A stretch of 64,000 nucleotides of DNA, taken from a virus. The number at the start of each line of letters is the position of its first letter. Position 1 is the first letter of the stretch. The stretch is taken from positions 60,865-124,864 of IMG/VR virus record IMGVR_UViG_3300030419_007196; one strand, written 5' to 3'. The notes beneath the pieces were generated by a model. It was not told the origin of the DNA and did not search any database. It saw only the letters and a list, made by a program, of their open reading frames with translations. The position numbers were made by a program, and so were the translations under genes. Below are positions 61,255 through 64,000 of the stretch, piece after piece.

Positions 61255-61924
61255 CTATCATCCCCATCAGCAATTTTATTTTTTCAAAAAGAACAGGATT
61301 ATTCTTTTTCATCTTGGCGTGACTGTGGTAATCTATCAAATACTTTTCAAACCCCACTCCATAATATTCCCTTAATGAAGTGGCTGAATATTCATTTAGG
61401 AAAAGGCCGCCTAAAAAGTTAAACAGCTTAACGCCAACTTTATTGTACAAATAGTTGTCTATTTTTTTACTGTATTGAAAATCAGTACTTAAATCTCCCG
61501 GCGGATCAAGCTTATTGGCGGCTAAAAGATCATGTAAGACTTTCCTCTTCTTTATAAATTCTGCTTGCAAGCGCCCGTCACCGTAAATTGTGTCGCCATA
61601 TTGTTTTTCTATGTGGTGAGACATTTCATGAATTATGTCATCAACCGCATCCATGATGCCCTCTTGTTTGTTGTTTATGAATAATCTTTTGTTGATATAA
61701 TACGCGTTGAATGGAAGATTGCTACCAGCGGAACCCATATCTCTTATTTTTATTACCACCAATCCTTTGAATATTTTTCTAGGTAATATTGATTCAACTT
61801 TTTTTAAAACCTTGGAAATATCAAAATTTATTTCATCTTCAACTTTTACAGGAACGCCATATAATTTATAGCCGCCAAGCTTGGCTTTTACCATCTTCTG
61901 TTTTTCTAAGATATAATCCCTCAT
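61235..61924 (-). CDS. HExxH zinc metallopeptidase-like protein
   Basis: 229 residues. The active-site HEMSH at 99-103 (IIHEMSHHIEK) gives the zinc-binding HExxH of gluzincin-like peptidases; a third ligand is not obvious. The flanking region FNAYYINKRLFINNKQEGIM and the C-terminal NEYSATSLREYYGVGFEKYL resemble small phage proteins of this kind. It could process virion or host proteins. The stop overlaps the SAP-like gene by 20 nt and the start overlaps PhoH by 4 nt. Confidence 0.72.
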   Translation of the reverse strand: MRDYILEKQKMVKAKLGGYKLYGVPVKVEDEINFDISKVLKKVESILPRKIFKGLVVIKIRDMGSAGSNLPFNAYYINKRLFINNKQEGIMDAVDDIIHEMSHHIEKQYGDTIYGDGRLQAEFIKKRKVLHDLLAANKLDPPGDLSTDFQYSKKIDNYLYNKVGVKLFNFLGGLFLNEYSATSLREYYGVGFEKYLIDYHSHAKMKKNNPVLFEKIKLLMGMIDEEDQK

Positions 61925-63255
61925 AATACTTTTGCTGCCAAAGTCGCCACCTTTGAGCGTTCACCTCTGGTTAAAGTAACATGGCCGGCTAAATCATGCT
62001 CTTTGAATTTTTCAACTGCATGAGTTAAACCATTTGTCGTCTCGTCGATATAAACATTATCAATTTGTTCAATATCGCCCATCAAAACAATCTTTGAGTT
62101 ATCCCCCACACGAGTAACAACCGTTTTAAGTTCGTGGGCAGTCATGTTCTGAATTTCGTCAACCACAATAAAGGCATTATTGATGCTTCTACCACGGATG
62201 TAGGTGAGTGCTTCAATCTCAATAATACCCTCGCTAACGTATTCTTTTAAACTATCTTTGCCGTTTCCTAAAAGATACTGTAAATTATCATTAATCGGGG
62301 CTAGCCAAGGAGACATTTTCTCCTCTAAGCTGCCGGGAAGATAGCCGATGTCCTTACCCATAGGTTGTATCGGTCTAGAGACGATAAGGCGGTTGTAACG
62401 CGCTTGTTTTGGAATTACGGTGTGCCAGTCGTCTACAGCCTGACAAAGGCCAGCAAACAGGGCTATCATCGTTTTGCCGGTACCCGCTGGTCCGACAAGA
62501 GTTACAACCTTAACGTCCGGATCCATCAAAAGATTCAAAGCAAAATCCTGCTCTTTATTTCTGGACTTTATATTCCATTTCTTATTTGAATAATCTAATA
62601 CTTTGCCCAGATGTTTGTTGTAATCATAAAATCTGGCTAGTGCTGTTTTCTTTTCATTACCCACAGAAACGAGCAGGACGAACTGATTTGGAAAAAGTTT
62701 AACCTCATCTTTGTCTAGGAAGATGTTTTCGCCGGCATAAAACTGATCAATTATTTGATCGTCAACTAAATGTTTAGTTACTCCCGTAAAAATTTCTGAT
62801 CTACTTTTGACTACCTTCTCAGTTTCGTAGTCTTCCCCTAGAATGTTAAGAGCGTCACACTTAACACGCATATTGATGTCTCGGGACACAACAACAACTT
62901 TTCTTCTAGGATTATCTTTCTTTTCACTTAGCGCTGTTGCCAAGATCTGGTTGTCGGGGTCTTTGTCATCGAATCCCGGCGGGAGCAGGCCTAACTCAAA
63001 ACTTCTTGCTCTTAATAGGCCCGCTCCACGCCGAATTCTCACTCCCTTGGATAAGTTACCCTTTGCACGCAATTCGTCCAATATACGAATTATACGACGG
63101 GCATTAGAACCTACACTATCTTGACGTTTTTTGTGTTTATCTATTTCTTCAAGCACTTTAATAGGAACAACAATGTCGTTGTTCCCGAATGAATAAATTG
63201 AATTTGAATCTGTTAAATAAACGTTTGTATCTAAAATGTAAGTTTTCTTAGCCAT
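61921..63255 (-). CDS. phoH: PhoH ATPase with N-terminal PIN nuclease domain
   Basis: 444 residues. A PIN domain (residues 1-130) carries D9 (LDTNVY), E36 (EEID), D101 in DNQILATAL and D126 (SRDINM), the acidic RNase site. The PhoH ATPase follows: Walker A GPAGTGKT at 255-262, SRPIQPMGKDIGYLPGSL at 293-310, and Walker B VVDEIQNMT (364-372). PIN-PhoH proteins (PhoH2 type) are RNA-unwinding ribonucleases found in bacteria and phages; phage PhoH is common but the PIN fusion is less so. It probably remodels RNA in the infected cell. Confidence 0.9.
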   Translation of the reverse strand: MAKKTYILDTNVYLTDSNSIYSFGNNDIVVPIKVLEEIDKHKKRQDSVGSNARRIIRILDELRAKGNLSKGVRIRRGAGLLRARSFELGLLPPGFDDKDPDNQILATALSEKKDNPRRKVVVVSRDINMRVKCDALNILGEDYETEKVVKSRSEIFTGVTKHLVDDQIIDQFYAGENIFLDKDEVKLFPNQFVLLVSVGNEKKTALARFYDYNKHLGKVLDYSNKKWNIKSRNKEQDFALNLLMDPDVKVVTLVGPAGTGKTMIALFAGLCQAVDDWHTVIPKQARYNRLIVSRPIQPMGKDIGYLPGSLEEKMSPWLAPINDNLQYLLGNGKDSLKEYVSEGIIEIEALTYIRGRSINNAFIVVDEIQNMTAHELKTVVTRVGDNSKIVLMGDIEQIDNVYIDETTNGLTHAVEKFKEHDLAGHVTLTRGERSKVATLAAKVL

Positions 63256-63265
63256 AAATTACCCT

Positions 63266-63712
63266 TTACTTAGTTGATGTTACGTCATCTGGCGTATCTA
63301 CTACATCGTTAGCGCCAGCATCGGCTTCTTTGGGTGTAGAACCCGCATCAACATCGACAGGTTTAGTCTTGTCAGAACAGCAGCCAACTTTGCAATCGGC
63401 TTCTTTCTTTCCTGCCTTTACACATTTTTCATAGCAATTTTTGCATTTATCTTCCTTTGACCAATCGCCATAACAAGCTTTCTTGCAATCTTCCTTGGAC
63501 ATATCAGACCCTAAACACCCACTATAACAAGCTTCTTTCTTCTCCTTGTCTGTGAGAGTTGCTGCGTCTGCCAAGTCGGCTGCATCTCCACTTTTATCTG
63601 CGTCTGTGCAAGCTGCGGCGCTTGCGTCCTTGTCAGACTTTGCCTCTTTTTCTCCGCAGGCTGCTGAAAATGCTATAATAATAGCAAATAAAAGCATGGT
63701 TAGATTTCTCAT
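63266..63712 (-). CDS. Cys-rich lipoprotein with two CX3CX9CX3C hairpin modules
   Basis: From ATG 63712 the protein is 148 residues; the AAGGAG site 7 nt upstream fixes this start over the longer frame at 63745. A lipobox LLFAIIIAFSAAC puts the lipidated Cys at 19. Two copies of a helical-hairpin pattern follow: C62-x3-C66-x9-C76-x3-C80 and C93-x3-C97-x9-C107-x3-C111, with extra C90 and C112. The tail is Asp/Ala-rich (DAGSTPKEADAGAND). CX3C pairs of this spacing form alpha-hairpinin-like disulfide folds. Surface attachment or superinfection defence is inferred from lipoprotein nature only. Confidence 0.8.
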   Translation of the reverse strand: MRNLTMLLFAIIIAFSAACGEKEAKSDKDASAAACTDADKSGDAADLADAATLTDKEKKEACYSGCLGSDMSKEDCKKACYGDWSKEDKCKNCYEKCVKAGKKEADCKVGCCSDKTKPVDVDAGSTPKEADAGANDVVDTPDDVTSTK

Positions 63713-63722
63713 TTTATTCTCC

Positions 63723-64000
63723 TTATTCGCTTTCAACGATTTCATCTACCAAACCGAGTTCAAGACATTTTTCTGCCTCAAACCATTTGTCTCTTTTAAG
63801 TATCTCTGTGATTTGTCTAGCACTCATATTTGTGTGCTCTTTATAAATTTTTTTGATTTTGCTCATGATGAGATCTAAATTCTCCATCTCATCCTTCATT
63901 GCCTCATAATTTCCCCACATAGAAGAGCTTAACTGATGAATAAGCATAAATGAATTAGGAAAAATGAATCTTTTCTTAGCAACCACGCTGATTAGAGTGG
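63723..64000 (-). CDS. clpP: ClpP-like protease, 5' end cut by window
   Basis: The frame is open to the window edge, so the start is outside. Visible residues read TLISVVAKKRFIFPNSFMLI then HQLSSSMWGNYEAM, the ClpP region with catalytic His in MLIHQ, then helix SARQITEILKRDKWFEAEKC and LGLVDEIVESE, the usual ClpP end. The catalytic Ser lies in the missing part. ClpP homologues in phages may act on host proteins or as head-maturation-like proteases. It is 10 nt before the lipoprotein start. Confidence 0.85.
   Translation of the reverse strand, partial: TLISVVAKKRFIFPNSFMLIHQLSSSMWGNYEAMKDEMENLDLIMSKIKKIYKEHTNMSARQITEILKRDKWFEAEKCLELGLVDEIVESE

Overview
This window reads as part of the genome of a large tailed bacteriophage with a contractile tail (myovirus-like). 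Every gene I can support lies on the minus strand, so transcription runs from high to low coordinates. Genes are packed with 1-50 nt overlaps or gaps, and the largest non-coding gap is about 74 nt. The DNA is AT-rich. I see no tRNA, rRNA, insertion sequence, integrase, reverse transcriptase or CRISPR array. Phage hallmarks are gp25-like and gp6/J-like baseplate wedge proteins, a T4 gp55-like late sigma factor, a DnaG/gp61-type primase, a RuvC-like resolvase, an Mre11/Rad50 (gp47/gp46) protein, PhoH, ClpP and a lysis-like cassette. The host is not identifiable. A Cys-rich lipoprotein with an Asp/Ala/Gly-rich tail vaguely recalls lipoproteins of delta-proteobacterial or predatory lineages, but that is a weak inference.

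Layout in transcription order, right to left. (a) 64000-60204, host takeover and DNA metabolism: a ClpP-like protease fragment, a double alpha-hairpinin-like lipoprotein, PIN-PhoH, an HExxH metallopeptidase, a SAP-like small protein and a Cas4/RecB-like Fe-S nuclease. (b) 60207-34889, about 25 kb holding 28 surface-glycan genes: seven putative glycosyltransferases (one a double-domain protein), four NAD-dependent epimerases/dehydratases, an SDR, a short UDP-sugar dehydrogenase, a Gfo/Idh oxidoreductase, a PLP class III aminotransferase, NeuB- and NeuA-like nonulosonic acid enzymes, a B12-radical SAM enzyme, four SAM methyltransferases or methyltransferase-like proteins, a deacetylase, a PhyH-like dioxygenase, a cupin, a VOC protein, a HAD phosphatase and a CDP-glycerol-transferase-like protein. 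(c) 34876-33156, late-transcription control: a small gp33-position protein, an FmdB-type zinc ribbon, a membrane protein and the gp55-like sigma factor. (d) 33159-6411, virion genes: baseplate wedge and hub region, a 2148-residue LamG protein, a DNRLRE-type protein, a HxH-rich tail protein, a 1045-residue FnIII-like protein and two paralogous pairs of tail proteins. (e) 6414-1810, recombination and replication: RuvC-like, primase and a single-chain Mre11-Rad50 fusion. (f) 1799-345: a previously easy-to-miss 20-codon metallothionein-like gene, then a holin/spanin-like cassette and two unknown genes.

How the parts may work together: the sigma factor probably drives virion genes from NATAAATA-type late promoters (one candidate at 9870-9877). 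The RuvC, primase, Mre11-Rad50 and Fe-S nuclease genes fit recombination-dependent replication. The glycan island has enough enzymes to build and transfer unusual sugars, including a nonulosonic acid, either to remodel the infected cell's surface or to decorate virion proteins. The most unusual items are the glycan island as a whole, the Mre11-Rad50 fusion, the 9-Cys micro-protein and the tandem-hairpin lipoprotein.
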